Positions 36,247 to 44,964 of a stretch of 64,000 bases of DNA are shown piece by piece (positions within the stretch are counted from its first letter, which is position 1; the number at the start of each line of letters is the position of its first letter). Position numbers and translations under genes: made by a program. Origin of the DNA: Streptomyces thermolilacinus SPC6 (GTDB taxonomy: Bacteria; Actinomycetota; Actinomycetes; Streptomycetales; Streptomycetaceae); NCBI RefSeq assembly GCF_000478605.2, contig NZ_ASHX02000001.1:5843001-5907000 (forward strand). The letters run 5' to 3'. Under the pieces are notes generated by a model. It did not search any database, was not told where the DNA came from, and saw only the letters and a program-made list of their open reading frames with translations.

Positions 36247-36285
36247 CGGCGGGCCGCCGTCGTCGTCACGCGCGGCGGCCCGCCG
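36247..36285. terminator. Bidirectional terminator
   Basis: A perfect 13-bp stem CGGCGGGCCGCCG (36247-36259) pairs with 36273-36285, loop 13 nt, between the convergent PNGase-like and FAD/Fe-S oxidoreductase genes. The remainder of the 310-nt gap 36104-36413 shows no gene. Confidence 0.8.
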
Positions 36286-36413
36286 TCCCCCGTGCCGGTC
36301 CGTTACGCCTCCGCCGGGCGCTCCGAGCCCACCCCCGGCCGGGGTGCGGCCCTCGTGCCCGGCCGGGGGTGGCCCGCATGCCCGCCGCTCCCGCGGCCTT
36401 CGCGCCACCGGCC

Positions 36414-39356
36414 TCATGGGCGCGTGGCCCGCTCCAGTTCCAGGAGCACCGACCGGTACGGGCGGCCCGTCGCGTGCTGCATCCCGATCTCGCACGTCCG
36501 GTTGGCCGACAGATACGCGTCGAAGGCCCGCGTCCGCACCTCGGCCGCCTCCCGCGCCGTCGCCGCCTCGGTCAGCTCCCGGTGCAGCAGCCCCCGGTCA
36601 CCGGCGAACGCGCAGCAGCCCGCGTCGGCGGGGACGACCACCTCGTCCGCGCACACGGCGGCGAGCGCGGCCAGCCGGTCACCGACGCCCATCGCCGCCG
36701 CCGAGCACGTGGGATGGACGACGGCGGAGCCCACCGTCCGCCGCACGGTCAGCCCCGGCAGCAGCCGGTCCGCCGCCCACACGACCGCGTCGTGCACGGT
36801 GAGTTCGCCGTGCAGCTCCCGCGTCCGCCCGTCCAGGTACGGCACGAGCTCGCGGCCGAGCCCGAGAGCGCACGACGAGGCGTCCACGACCAGCGGCAGC
36901 AGCCCGCCGCCGGTCCACCCCCAGGCGGCCTCGACGACCCGCCGGGCCATCACCGTGGCGCCCTCCTCGTACCCCTTGGACGCCCAGGCCGTCGCGCAGC
37001 ACAGGCCGCGCACGTCACCGGGAATCCACACCGGCAGCCCCGCGCGCGCGGAGAGGGCCACGACCGCCCCCGGCAGCGAGGGGCCGTCCGGGTGCCTGTC
37101 CGGCCCGCCGAACACGCGGTTGACGCAGGCCGGGAAGTACACGGCCGCCGCCCCCGCCCGGTCGGTCCGGGGCAGCTCGACGGGCGCCGCGTCCGGCAGC
37201 CCGGGCAGCCACTCCGGTACGAGATCGGGGCGTACGGCCCTGCGCAGGGCGCCCGTCACGGCCCGCGGCAGCCGGTCGCCCGCGACCCGTCCCGACCGGT
37301 ACGCGGCGGCCACCGCCCGCCGGGCCGCGCCCTCCACCACCGCGAAGTTCCGCGCGGCCGCCGCCGCGGCCCGCTCCTCGCGCGCGGAGTGCCGCAGATG
37401 GCGCAGCCGTTTCATCAGCGCGCCCGTGTCGATGCCGACCGGGCAGGCCGCCGCGCAGGAGCCGTCGGCGGCGCACGTGTCCACCGCGTCGTACCCGTAC
37501 TCCGCCACCAGCGCGTCCTCCACGGGCGAGCCATGGGCCTGGCGGACCATCTCCCGGCGCAGCGTGATCCGCTGACGGGGCGTCGTCGTCAGGTCCCGGC
37601 TGGGACAGACCGGCTCGCAGAACCCGCACTCGATGCACGCGTCCACCAGCGGCTCCACCGCGGGGACGGACTTCAGGCCCCGCAGATGGCCGCTCGGGTC
37701 CCGGTCGAGGACGATCCTCGGGGCGAGCACCCCGTACGGGTCGATGGCCTGCTTCGTCCGCCACATCAGCTCCGTGGCGCGCGGCCCCCACTCCAGCTCC
37801 AGGAACGGCGCGATGTTCCGCCCCGTCGCGTGCTCCGCCTTCAGCGAGCCGTCGAACCGCTCGACGGTCATCCGGCAGAAGGCCTCCATGAACGCCGCGT
37901 ACCGCTCCACGTCCGCCGGGGAGCCCGGGTCGAACGCCAGCAGGAAGTGCAGGTTCCCGTGGGCGGCGTGCCCGGCGACCGCCGTGGTGAAGCCGTGCTC
38001 CGCCTGGAGTCCCAGCAGGGCCGCGCACGCCTCGGCGAGCCGCGCGGGCGGCACCGCGAAGTCCTCGGTGATCAGCGTCGTACCGGGCGGGCGGGAACCG
38101 CCGACGGCCGTGACGAACGCCTTGCGGGCCTTCCAGTACCCGGCGATCGTGCCGGCCCGGCGGGTGAACGTGTTGGTCACCGACTCCACCGGCGCGACCA
38201 GCTCCAGCGTGTCCAGCACCTCCACCGCCGCCCACTCCTGCGCGTCCAGCGCCGCCGCGTCCGGGGCGCGGAACTCGACCAGCAGCGCCGCGCAGTCACG
38301 CGGCAGGTCCGCCCAGTCGGCGGGCACCCCGGGCACGCTGACGGAGGCGCGCAGCGTGTTGCCGTCCATCAGCTCCACGGCGAGCGCCCCCGCAGCGGTG
38401 AACCGGGGCACCGCCGCCGCGGCCGCCGGCAGCGACGGGAAGAACAGCAGCGCCGTCGACACCTTCCGGTCCAGCGGCAGCGTGTCGAGGACGACCTCCG
38501 CGATGAACCCGAACGTGCCCTGCGAGCCGACCATCAGCCCCCGCAGGATCTCCACCGGAGTCGCCCCGTCCAGGAACGCGTCCAGCCGGTAGCCGTTGGT
38601 GTTCTTGATCCGGTACTTCGCGCGGATCCGGGCCGTCAGCTCCGCGTCCGCCTCGATCCGCGCCTTCAGGTCCAGCAGCGCCTCGCACAGCTTGGGCTCC
38701 GCGCGCGCCAGCACCTCGTCGGCGGCCGGGTCGCCCGTGTCCACGACCGTGCCGCTCGGCAGGACGACGGTCAGCGACGCCACCGTCCGGTACGCGTTGC
38801 GCGTGGTCCCGGCGGTCATGCCCGAGGCGTTGTTGGCGACGACCCCGCCGACCGTGCAGGCCGCCGCGCTCGCCGGGTCGGGGCCGAGGACCCGGCCGTA
38901 CGGCGCGAGCGCGGCGTTCACCCGGGCGACCGTCGTGCCGGGCCGTACGCGCACCCGGGCGCCGCCGTCGAGCACCTCGACGCCCTCCCAGTGCCGCCGC
39001 ACGTCCACCAGGATGTCCTCGCCCTGCGCCTGCCCGTTCAGGCTCGTCCCGGCGGCGCGGAAGACCAGCTCGCGGCCCCTGCCGTGCGCGTACGACAGGA
39101 TCGCCGACACGTCGTCCAGGTCCTCGGGCACCAGCACCACCCGCGGCACGAACCGGTACGGACTGGCGTCGGAGGCGTACCGCACCAGGTCGGAGACGCG
39201 CGCCAGCACCTTGTCCGGGCCGAGGATGGCGGCCAGCTCCTCGCGGAGCCGCGAGGACGCGCCGTGCGCCAGCAGGTCGGGCAGCCGGTCGGGGCGGGGG
39301 GTCCGGGCAGGGTCGCCCGGGCGCAGGGGGTCCGGCTTCGGCTCCAGCAGCGGCAT
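36414..39356 (-). CDS. FAD-binding and Fe-S oxidoreductase (D-2-hydroxyacid dehydrogenase type)
   Basis: A 980-aa fusion. Residues about 30-530 are a GlcD-like FAD_binding_4 plus FAD-oxidase C domain (FRAAGTSLNGQAQG, CTVGGVVANNASGMTAG, TFGFIAEVVLDTLPL, HAAHGNLHF). Then come two ferredoxin-type motifs, CIECGFCEPVCP near residue 573 and CAADGSCAAACPVG near residue 627. A C-terminal GlpC/CCG-type domain carries further cysteines (YFPACVNR, DVRGLCCA, VHPTCSAAAMG, DAGCCAFAGD). Such proteins oxidise D-lactate or other D-2-hydroxyacids at the membrane. A MarR regulator gene lies upstream in opposite orientation to the ABC exporter. Confidence 0.93.
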   Translation of the reverse strand: MPLLEPKPDPLRPGDPARTPRPDRLPDLLAHGASSRLREELAAILGPDKVLARVSDLVRYASDASPYRFVPRVVLVPEDLDDVSAILSYAHGRGRELVFRAAGTSLNGQAQGEDILVDVRRHWEGVEVLDGGARVRVRPGTTVARVNAALAPYGRVLGPDPASAAACTVGGVVANNASGMTAGTTRNAYRTVASLTVVLPSGTVVDTGDPAADEVLARAEPKLCEALLDLKARIEADAELTARIRAKYRIKNTNGYRLDAFLDGATPVEILRGLMVGSQGTFGFIAEVVLDTLPLDRKVSTALLFFPSLPAAAAAVPRFTAAGALAVELMDGNTLRASVSVPGVPADWADLPRDCAALLVEFRAPDAAALDAQEWAAVEVLDTLELVAPVESVTNTFTRRAGTIAGYWKARKAFVTAVGGSRPPGTTLITEDFAVPPARLAEACAALLGLQAEHGFTTAVAGHAAHGNLHFLLAFDPGSPADVERYAAFMEAFCRMTVERFDGSLKAEHATGRNIAPFLELEWGPRATELMWRTKQAIDPYGVLAPRIVLDRDPSGHLRGLKSVPAVEPLVDACIECGFCEPVCPSRDLTTTPRQRITLRREMVRQAHGSPVEDALVAEYGYDAVDTCAADGSCAAACPVGIDTGALMKRLRHLRHSAREERAAAAAARNFAVVEGAARRAVAAAYRSGRVAGDRLPRAVTGALRRAVRPDLVPEWLPGLPDAAPVELPRTDRAGAAAVYFPACVNRVFGGPDRHPDGPSLPGAVVALSARAGLPVWIPGDVRGLCCATAWASKGYEEGATVMARRVVEAAWGWTGGGLLPLVVDASSCALGLGRELVPYLDGRTRELHGELTVHDAVVWAADRLLPGLTVRRTVGSAVVHPTCSAAAMGVGDRLAALAAVCADEVVVPADAGCCAFAGDRGLLHRELTEAATAREAAEVRTRAFDAYLSANRTCEIGMQHATGRPYRSVLLELERATRP

Positions 39357-39396
39357 GTCACGTCCCCTCGACGGTGCACGCGGGGCGCACGGCGGC

Positions 39397-39846
39397 TCAG
39401 CAGCGCCGCTCCGGCACTCCGTCTACCAGAGCGGACAGCAGCCCGCCGAGCACGTCGCGCTGCTCGGCGGTCAACGGGGCCAGGATGTCCTCTGCGGCGG
39501 CCCGGCGCGCGCTCCTCAGCTGCCTCAGCGTGGCGCGGCCCTCGTCCGTGAGCTCGATCCGGATCACGCGGCGGTTGGCCGGGTCCGGGACGCGGCGCAC
39601 CCGGCCGCTCGCCTCCAGCCCGTCCACCAGGCTGGTCACCGCGCGGGGGACCACCTCCAGCCGCTCGGCGAGGTCCGCCATGCGGGGAGGGCTCTCGTAG
39701 TGCGCGACCGTGCGCAGGAGGCGGGACTGCGCGGGCGTGATGCTGACCTCCGCGGCCTCCAGCTGCCGCTTCTGGCTGCGGTGGAGTCGGCGGGTCAGCC
39801 GCAGCAGCTGCTCGGCGAGCAGGCCGTCGGCGTCGGGTGCGTTCAT
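39397..39846 (-). CDS. MarR-family transcriptional regulator
   Basis: A 149-aa winged-helix regulator: QLEAAEVSITPAQSRLLRTV (recognition start), MADLAERLEVVPRAVTSLVD (helix-turn-helix, about residues 56-75), and the wing GRVRRVPDPANRRVIRIELT. It ends 40 nt before the start of the FAD/Fe-S oxidoreductase gene (same strand) and diverges from an ABC exporter. Regulation of the exporter through the AT-rich divergent region is the likeliest role. Confidence 0.93.
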   Translation of the reverse strand: MNAPDADGLLAEQLLRLTRRLHRSQKRQLEAAEVSITPAQSRLLRTVAHYESPPRMADLAERLEVVPRAVTSLVDGLEASGRVRRVPDPANRRVIRIELTDEGRATLRQLRSARRAAAEDILAPLTAEQRDVLGGLLSALVDGVPERRC

Positions 39847-39872
39847 AATCAGGACAGTATCAGGACCCCGCT

Positions 39873-39896
39873 CATTGTGTACATAGGTAACTAAGA
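39873..39896. promoter_or_regulatory. AT-rich divergent promoter/operator
   Basis: CATTGTGTACATAGGTAAC and the following CTAAG form the only AT-rich patch in the 122-nt region between the MarR gene and the ABC exporter. It includes the palindrome TGTACA. This is where a MarR dimer would be expected to bind; no confident -35/-10 pair was assigned. Confidence 0.45.
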
Positions 39897-39968
39897 GCTA
39901 TGCTCTGCGTCGCAGGGCCGCGTCCCCTCCGGCGGGGGCGCGACCGACCGACCGGCCGGAAGGAGCCC

Positions 39969-41891
39969 ATGCGTATCCACGCCGAGTCCACCTGGACCCC
40001 GCCACCCCCCGATCCGGACCAGCCCCCGGCGGAGATCCGGCGCATCCTGCGCCTCTTCCGCCCCTACCGCGGCCGGCTCGCCTTCGTCGGCCTGCTCGTC
40101 GGCGCCTCCTCCCTCGTGGGGGTCGCCTCGCCGTTCCTGCTGCGCGAGATCCTCGACACGGCCATCCCGCAGGGGCGTACGGGGCTGCTCAGCCTGCTCG
40201 CGCTCGGCATGATCCTCACCGCGGTGGTGACCAGCGTCTTCGGCGTCCTCCAGACGCTGATCTCCACCACGGTCGGGCAGCGGGTCATGCACGACCTGCG
40301 CACGGCGGTCTACGGCCGCCTCCAGCGGATGCCTCTCGCCTTCTTCACCCGTACGCGCACGGGCGAGGTGCAGTCGCGCATCGCCAACGACATCGGCGGC
40401 ATGCAGGCCACGGTCACGTCCACGGCCACGTCCCTCGTCTCCAACGTGACGGCGGTCGTCGCGACGATCGTGGCGATGCTCGCGCTCGACTGGCGGCTCA
40501 CGGTCGTCTCGCTCCTGCTGCTCCCCGTGTTCGTGTGGATCAGCCGCCGGGTCGGCAGGGAGCGCAAGGCGATCACCACCCAGCGGCAGAAGCAGATGGC
40601 CGTCATGGCCGCGACGGTCACCGAGTCCCTGTCCGTCAGCGGCATCCTGCTGGGCCGCACGATGGGCCGCGCCGACTCGCTGACCCGCTCCTTCGCCGAC
40701 GAGTCCGAGCGCCTGGTCGGTCTGGAGGTCCGCGCCTCCATGGCCGGCCGGTGGCGGATGGCGTCCGTCACCATCGTCATGGCCGCCATGCCCGCGCTGC
40801 TCTACTGGGCGGCCGGGCTCGCGCTCCAGGCGGGCGGGCCGACCATCTCCATCGGCACGCTCGTCGCCTTCGTGTCCCTCCAGCAGGGCCTGTTCCGCCC
40901 CGCCGTCAGCCTGCTCTCCACGGGCGTGCAGATCCAGACCTCGCTCGCCCTGTTCCAGCGGATCTTCGAATACCTCGACCTGCCCGTGGACATCACCGAG
41001 CCCGAGCGCCCCGTGCGCCTGGAGAAGATCCGCGGCGAGGTGCGCTTCGAGGACGTCGCCTTCCACTACGACAAGGACGACACGAGGAGCGGCCCCACGC
41101 TCGACGGCATCGACATCGTCGTCCCCGCGGGCAGCCGCCTCGCCGTCGTCGGCGCCACCGGCTCCGGCAAGTCCACCCTCAGCTATCTTGTGCCCCGTCT
41201 GTACGACGTGACCGGCGGCCGGGTCACGCTGGACGGCGTCGATGTGCGCGACCTCGACTTCGACAGCCTCGCCCGCGCGGTGGGCGTCGTCTCGCAGGAG
41301 ACGTACCTGTTCCACGCGTCCGTCGCCGACAACCTCCGCTTCGCCCGGCCCGACGCGACCGACGCCGAGATCGAGGCCGCCGCGAAGGCCGCCCAGATCC
41401 ACGACCACATCGCCTCGCTGCCCGACGGGTACGACACGCTGGTCGGCGAGCGCGGGTACCGGTTCTCCGGCGGCGAGAAGCAGCGCCTCGCCATCGCCCG
41501 GACCATCCTGCGCGACCCGCCCGTGCTCATCCTGGACGAGGCGACCAGCGCCCTCGACACCCGGACCGAGTTCGCCGTCCAGCAGGCGATGGACGCCCTG
41601 TCGGCGGGCCGCACCACCATCACCATCGCCCACCGGCTCTCCACCGTCCGCGACGCCGACCAGATCGTGGTCCTGGACGGCGGCCGCATCGTCGAGCGCG
41701 GCACCCACGCCGAACTGCTCGCCCGTGGCGAGCGGTACGCGGCGCTGGTCCACGGCGACGCGGAGATGGACGACGCCCCACGACGGGGCGCGGTGGGCGC
41801 GGACGCGGAAGCGCCGCCGCTCCCGTGGGACGGGAGTGCGGCGGCGCCCGACGGAGCGAGCGTCAGAAAAGCCCGCTCACAAGGTCGATGA
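39969..41891 (+). CDS. ABC multidrug-type exporter (half-transporter)
   Basis: A 640-aa exporter with an N-terminal six-helix membrane domain (about residues 30-310) and a C-terminal ATPase: Walker A GATGSGKST near 395-403, signature SGGEKQR near 500, Walker B LILDEATSALD near 520 and H-loop IAHRLST. It probably works as a homodimer or with an unseen partner. The ATG at 39969 has AAGGAG 4-5 nt upstream. The last 50 or so residues are non-conserved Ala/Asp/Gly-rich and overlap a hairpin and an antisense small gene. A MarR regulator diverges from it. Confidence 0.94.
   Translation: MRIHAESTWTPPPPDPDQPPAEIRRILRLFRPYRGRLAFVGLLVGASSLVGVASPFLLREILDTAIPQGRTGLLSLLALGMILTAVVTSVFGVLQTLISTTVGQRVMHDLRTAVYGRLQRMPLAFFTRTRTGEVQSRIANDIGGMQATVTSTATSLVSNVTAVVATIVAMLALDWRLTVVSLLLLPVFVWISRRVGRERKAITTQRQKQMAVMAATVTESLSVSGILLGRTMGRADSLTRSFADESERLVGLEVRASMAGRWRMASVTIVMAAMPALLYWAAGLALQAGGPTISIGTLVAFVSLQQGLFRPAVSLLSTGVQIQTSLALFQRIFEYLDLPVDITEPERPVRLEKIRGEVRFEDVAFHYDKDDTRSGPTLDGIDIVVPAGSRLAVVGATGSGKSTLSYLVPRLYDVTGGRVTLDGVDVRDLDFDSLARAVGVVSQETYLFHASVADNLRFARPDATDAEIEAAAKAAQIHDHIASLPDGYDTLVGERGYRFSGGEKQRLAIARTILRDPPVLILDEATSALDTRTEFAVQQAMDALSAGRTTITIAHRLSTVRDADQIVVLDGGRIVERGTHAELLARGERYAALVHGDAEMDDAPRRGAVGADAEAPPLPWDGSAAAPDGASVRKARSQGR
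41811..41847 (-). terminator. Terminator-like hairpin at the exporter 3' end
   Basis: GCGCCGCCGCTCCCGT (41811-41826) pairs with 41830-41847 over 16 bp with a two-base bulge and a GGG loop. It lies inside the last codons of the exporter gene but 16 nt downstream of the 19-aa peptide gene on the minus strand, exactly where a terminator for that gene would be. Confidence 0.65.
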
Positions 41892-41922
41892 CACCGGTGA
41901 GCAGCTTGGTGATGAGGTCCAT
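41863..41922 (-). CDS. 19-aa amphipathic hydrophobic peptide
   Basis: A very short gene encodes MDLITKLLTGVIDLVSGLF. An excellent Shine-Dalgarno (AAGGAG, 8-9 nt before the ATG) precedes it and a strong hairpin follows 16 nt after the stop. On a helical wheel, polar residues (2, 5, 6, 9, 13, 16) fall on one face and Leu/Ile/Val/Phe on the other. The net charge is about -1. Size and pattern resemble staphylococcal phenol-soluble modulins or delta-haemolysin and type I toxin peptides, but there is no sequence identity to claim. The gene is antisense to the last 29 bases of an ABC exporter gene. Confidence 0.65.
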   Translation of the reverse strand: MDLITKLLTGVIDLVSGLF

Positions 41923-42110
41923 CGGGGGTTCTCCTTGCGACTGGTTCATGTGGGGGATCACGCGGTCGCGGACTGCAGCCCGTCACTTGCGCACCGTAAG
42001 CATCACGCGCCACGGCGGATCGGGACAGCGGAATGCCGGTACGGCCACACGTTCCGGCGAACATTCAATCCATCGTTCGCCCGTTCAGCCTCATCCGTCA
42101 CACATGCCGA

Positions 42111-42153
42111 CATATCCCATATGCGGAATTTAAGAGGATCTTCGGGTTAGCGT
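42111..42153 (+). promoter_or_regulatory. Candidate promoter of leaderless mltG-like gene
   Basis: The perfect palindrome CATATCCCATATG (42111-42123) is followed by GGAATT (42125-42130), a 17-bp spacer and TAGCGT (42148-42153, TANNNT), which ends 6 nt before the ATG. No Shine-Dalgarno exists, so the transcript is probably leaderless. GGAAT resembles -35 boxes of extracytoplasmic-function sigma factors. Confidence 0.5.
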
Positions 42154-42159
42154 GCCCGC

Positions 42160-43032
42160 ATGAGGCTCGTGACCCTGAAGGCGCCCCGTCACAGGCACCG
42201 GAAACGCGGCAGACCCCGGCTGACCCGCCGGGGGCGGGTCGTGCTGATCACCGGCGTGCTCGCCGTCGTCACCGCGGGCGCACTGGTGCCGCTGCTCCTC
42301 ATCCGCGACCCGGCTCCGCCGCCCAGGCCGCCGGAGAAGACCCGCACTCTGCTCATCCCGGAGGGCTGGCGCGCCGGCCAGGTGTACGACGCCGTGGACA
42401 AGGCCCTCCACGTACCGCCCGGCACCACCCGCGCCGAAGCCGGTTCGGCCCGGCTCGGCCTGCCGGCCGCCGCCAAGGGCAACCCCGAGGGCTTCCTGTT
42501 CCCGGCGACGTATCCGATCGACTCGAAGACCACGCCGGGTGGCCTGCTGCGGTACATGGTGACGACGGCGGGGGAGCGGTTCGGGACGCCGAAGGTCGCA
42601 CAGGGCTCCCGGCGCAGCAGCCTCAGCCTCTACGAGACGGTCACCGTCGCCAGCATCGTGCAGGCCGAGGCCGACACGGAGGACGACATGGGGAAGGTCG
42701 CCCGCGTCATCCACAACCGCCTGGCCCGCGGCATGCCCCTCCAGATGGACTCGACGCTCAACTACGCCCTGGACCGCTCCACCCTGGACACCTCGCACGC
42801 CGACACCCGCATCGAGAGCCCGTACAACACCTACACGACGGCCGGACTGCCCCCGACCCCCATCGGCAACCCGGGCGAACAGGCCGTCCACGCCACCATC
42901 GCCCCACCACCCGGCGACTGGCTGTACTTCGTCACGGTGGATCCCGGCGACACCCGCTTCACCGCCGACTACGACGAGCACCTGGCAAACGTGGCGGAGT
43001 TCAACCACAACCGCCGCACGGCGACTTCGTAG
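42160..43032 (+). CDS. mltG: MltG-like endolytic murein transglycosylase
   Basis: A 290-aa membrane-anchored YceG-like protein thought to cut nascent peptidoglycan glycan strands. A basic N-terminus precedes one transmembrane helix at about residues 27-47. The domain shows LIPEGWRAGQVYDAV, NPEGFLFPATYPI and TVASIVQAEADTEDDM near residues 162-177 (the retained Glu in QAE aligns with the second acidic residue of the usual IVEKE motif), then ARVIHNRLARGMPLQMDSTL and YNTYTTAGLPPTPIGNPG. It is shorter than the main actinobacterial MltG and is probably a second paralogue. Confidence 0.9.
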   Translation: MRLVTLKAPRHRHRKRGRPRLTRRGRVVLITGVLAVVTAGALVPLLLIRDPAPPPRPPEKTRTLLIPEGWRAGQVYDAVDKALHVPPGTTRAEAGSARLGLPAAAKGNPEGFLFPATYPIDSKTTPGGLLRYMVTTAGERFGTPKVAQGSRRSSLSLYETVTVASIVQAEADTEDDMGKVARVIHNRLARGMPLQMDSTLNYALDRSTLDTSHADTRIESPYNTYTTAGLPPTPIGNPGEQAVHATIAPPPGDWLYFVTVDPGDTRFTADYDEHLANVAEFNHNRRTATS

Positions 43033-43101
43033 AGCCCTCCAGGCCCAGTGCCCGACGCCTGCGACCTCGCACAGGGCCGGGGCTTCGATCCGCCGCAGCC
43101 G

Positions 43102-44211
43102 TCACAACGACCCGCTCATCACCCGGCCCCCGCCCGTCACGCCACGGCCCTGCAACAGCCTCCGCACGTCGCGGACGGCGGCGCGTCCGGCGCGGTTGGC
43201 GCCGATCGTCGAGGCGGAGGGCCCGTAGCCCACGAGGTGCACCCGCTCGTCCCGTACGGCGCGGGTGCCGTCCACCCGTATGCCGCCGCCCGGCTCGCGC
43301 AGCCGCAGCGGCGCCAGGTGGTCGATGGCGGCCCGGAAACCGGTCGCCCAGAGGATCACGTCCGCGTCCACGGCCCGCGCCTCACCGTCATCCGAGGCGT
43401 CCCAGGCCACACCAGTCGGGGTGATCCGGTCGAACATCGGCCGCCGGTCCAGGACGCCGCGCGCCCGCGCCCGACGGATCGCGTCGTTCAGCGGCAGCCC
43501 CGTCACGCTCACCACGCTGCGCGGCGGCAGGCCCTGCCGTACCCGCTCCTCGACGAGCGCGACCGCCGCCCGCCCCTCGGCCTCCCCGAAGCTCCCCTCG
43601 CGGAACACCGGCTCGCTGCGCGTCACCCAGGTCGTCCCGGCCGCCACGTCGGCGATCTCCAGCAGGTGCTGCGTACCGGACGCCCCGCCGCCGACCACGA
43701 CGACCCGCAGCCCGGCGAACGCCTCCGGCCCCGGATAGTCCGCCGTGTGGAGCTGCCGCCCGCGGAACGTCTCCTGCCCCGGGTAGCGCGGCCAGAACGG
43801 CCGGTCCCAGGTGCCCGTCGCGTTGATCAGCGCCCGCGCCGCGTAGACGCCCTCGGAGGTCTCGACGCGCAGCCGCCCGCCGTCGCCCTCCCGCACCGCG
43901 GTCACATGGACGGGCCGGTGCACCCGCAGGCCGAAGGCCTCCTCGTACCGGGCGAAGTACCCGCCGATCACCTCGGAGGACGGCTGGCCCGCGTCCGCCC
44001 CGGTCAGCTCCATGCCGGGCAGCGCGTGCATCCCGTGGACCTTGCCGTACGTCAGCGAGGGCCACCGGAACTGCCAGGCCCCGCCCGGCTCCGGCGCGTG
44101 GTCCAGCACCACGAAGTCCCGGTCGGGCACGTATCCGGTGCGCCGCAGGTGGTACGCGGCGGACAGCCCGGCCTGCCCGGCCCCTACGACGACCACGTCG
44201 ATGTCGTTCAC
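43102..44211 (-). CDS. FAD-dependent monooxygenase/oxidoreductase
   Basis: A 369-aa flavoprotein of the flavin-containing monooxygenase-like group. The N-terminal FAD site is VVVVGAGQAGLSAAYHL, followed by PGGAWQFRW; a second NAD(P)H-type Gly-rich motif is VVVVGGGASGTQH near the middle, and the C-terminal ILWATGFRAAIDHL is the ATG motif of the family. The GTG start (NDIDVVVVGAG) has GGTGG upstream. It diverges from the YjbQ gene and converges on the MltG-like gene. The substrate cannot be read from sequence. Confidence 0.9.
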   Translation of the reverse strand: MNDIDVVVVGAGQAGLSAAYHLRRTGYVPDRDFVVLDHAPEPGGAWQFRWPSLTYGKVHGMHALPGMELTGADAGQPSSEVIGGYFARYEEAFGLRVHRPVHVTAVREGDGGRLRVETSEGVYAARALINATGTWDRPFWPRYPGQETFRGRQLHTADYPGPEAFAGLRVVVVGGGASGTQHLLEIADVAAGTTWVTRSEPVFREGSFGEAEGRAAVALVEERVRQGLPPRSVVSVTGLPLNDAIRRARARGVLDRRPMFDRITPTGVAWDASDDGEARAVDADVILWATGFRAAIDHLAPLRLREPGGGIRVDGTRAVRDERVHLVGYGPSASTIGANRAGRAAVRDVRRLLQGRGVTGGGRVMSGSL

Positions 44212-44274
44212 GTTTCCACCAACCGTCACGGGGCGAAGGATCTTCCCGCCGCCCCGAACGGGCACCATGGAGGC

Positions 44275-44697
44275 ATGAGCGACGCATTCACGACCCGCAC
44301 GCTGGACATCACCACCGGACGCCGCGAAACGGTCCACGACCTCACGGACGCGTGCGCGGCCTTCCTCGACGAGGTGGCGGCCGGCCGCGACGGCCTGCTG
44401 AACGTCTTCACTCCGCACGCCACAGCCGGCGTCGCCCTCATCGAGACCGGCTCCGGCAGCGACGACGACCTGCTGGCCGCCCTGCACACCCTCCTGCCCG
44501 CCGACGACCGCTGGCAGCACCGCCACGGCTCCCAGGGCCACGGCCGCGACCACGTCCTCCCCGCCCTGGTCCCGCCCCACGCCACCCTCCCGGTCGTCAA
44601 CGGCCGCCTCGCCCTCGGCACCTGGCAGTCGGTCTGCCTGGTCGACACCAACAAGGACAACCCGGAGCGGAAGGTGCGGTTGTCGTTCCTCGGGTAG
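44275..44697 (+). CDS. YjbQ/UPF0047 family protein
   Basis: A 140-aa protein of the YjbQ (secondary thiamine-phosphate synthase enzyme) family. Conserved features: LLNVFTPHATAGVALIE, HRHGSQGHGRDHVLPAL with clustered His, and RLALGTWQSVCLVDTN. The short ATG start has GGAG 4 nt upstream. In vivo function of the family is poorly defined. It is the last intact gene before a 780-nt degraded region and the saccharide cluster. Confidence 0.92.
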   Translation: MSDAFTTRTLDITTGRRETVHDLTDACAAFLDEVAAGRDGLLNVFTPHATAGVALIETGSGSDDDLLAALHTLLPADDRWQHRHGSQGHGRDHVLPALVPPHATLPVVNGRLALGTWQSVCLVDTNKDNPERKVRLSFLG

Positions 44698-44893
44698 GGC
44701 CGCGTCCGCCGCCACCGTAGGAGTGATGACCGGCCGCAGGAAGTGAGAGAGCCCGAGCTCTGGGCAGGGCTCGGAGAGCAGTCCTGCGCGGCGATGTACG
44801 CCCGGGTAGGATGCCACCCGCGACGAACTCGGTGACAGGCTCGTGGTGCCGGGCGGGCACGACGGCCACGGGGGAGTGTTCCTGTCTCCCGAA

Positions 44894-44932
44894 GCCGATC
44901 TTCGCTGCCGATCTTCGCTGCCGACCTTCAGT
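44894..44932. repeat. 13-bp tandem repeat
   Basis: GCCGATCTTCGCT occurs at 44894-44906 and 44907-44919, with a degenerate third copy at 44920-44932, next to the transposase remnant. This is likely a small replication-slippage duplication. Confidence 0.75.
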
Positions 44933-44964
44933 GGCGCAGCCGGTTCGCCCCCGGGCCGCCGGCG

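Noticed and set aside
34055..36247. 730-codon minus-strand frame through the 60-bp repeat and PNGase-like gene
   Set aside because: Low-complexity Gly/Ala/Val translation antisense to a secreted protein with clear family motifs; the openness is a GC-bias effect.
36344..39551. Long plus-strand frames opposite the FAD/Fe-S oxidoreductase
   Set aside because: Shadow frames; the minus strand carries intact FAD and Fe-S motifs.
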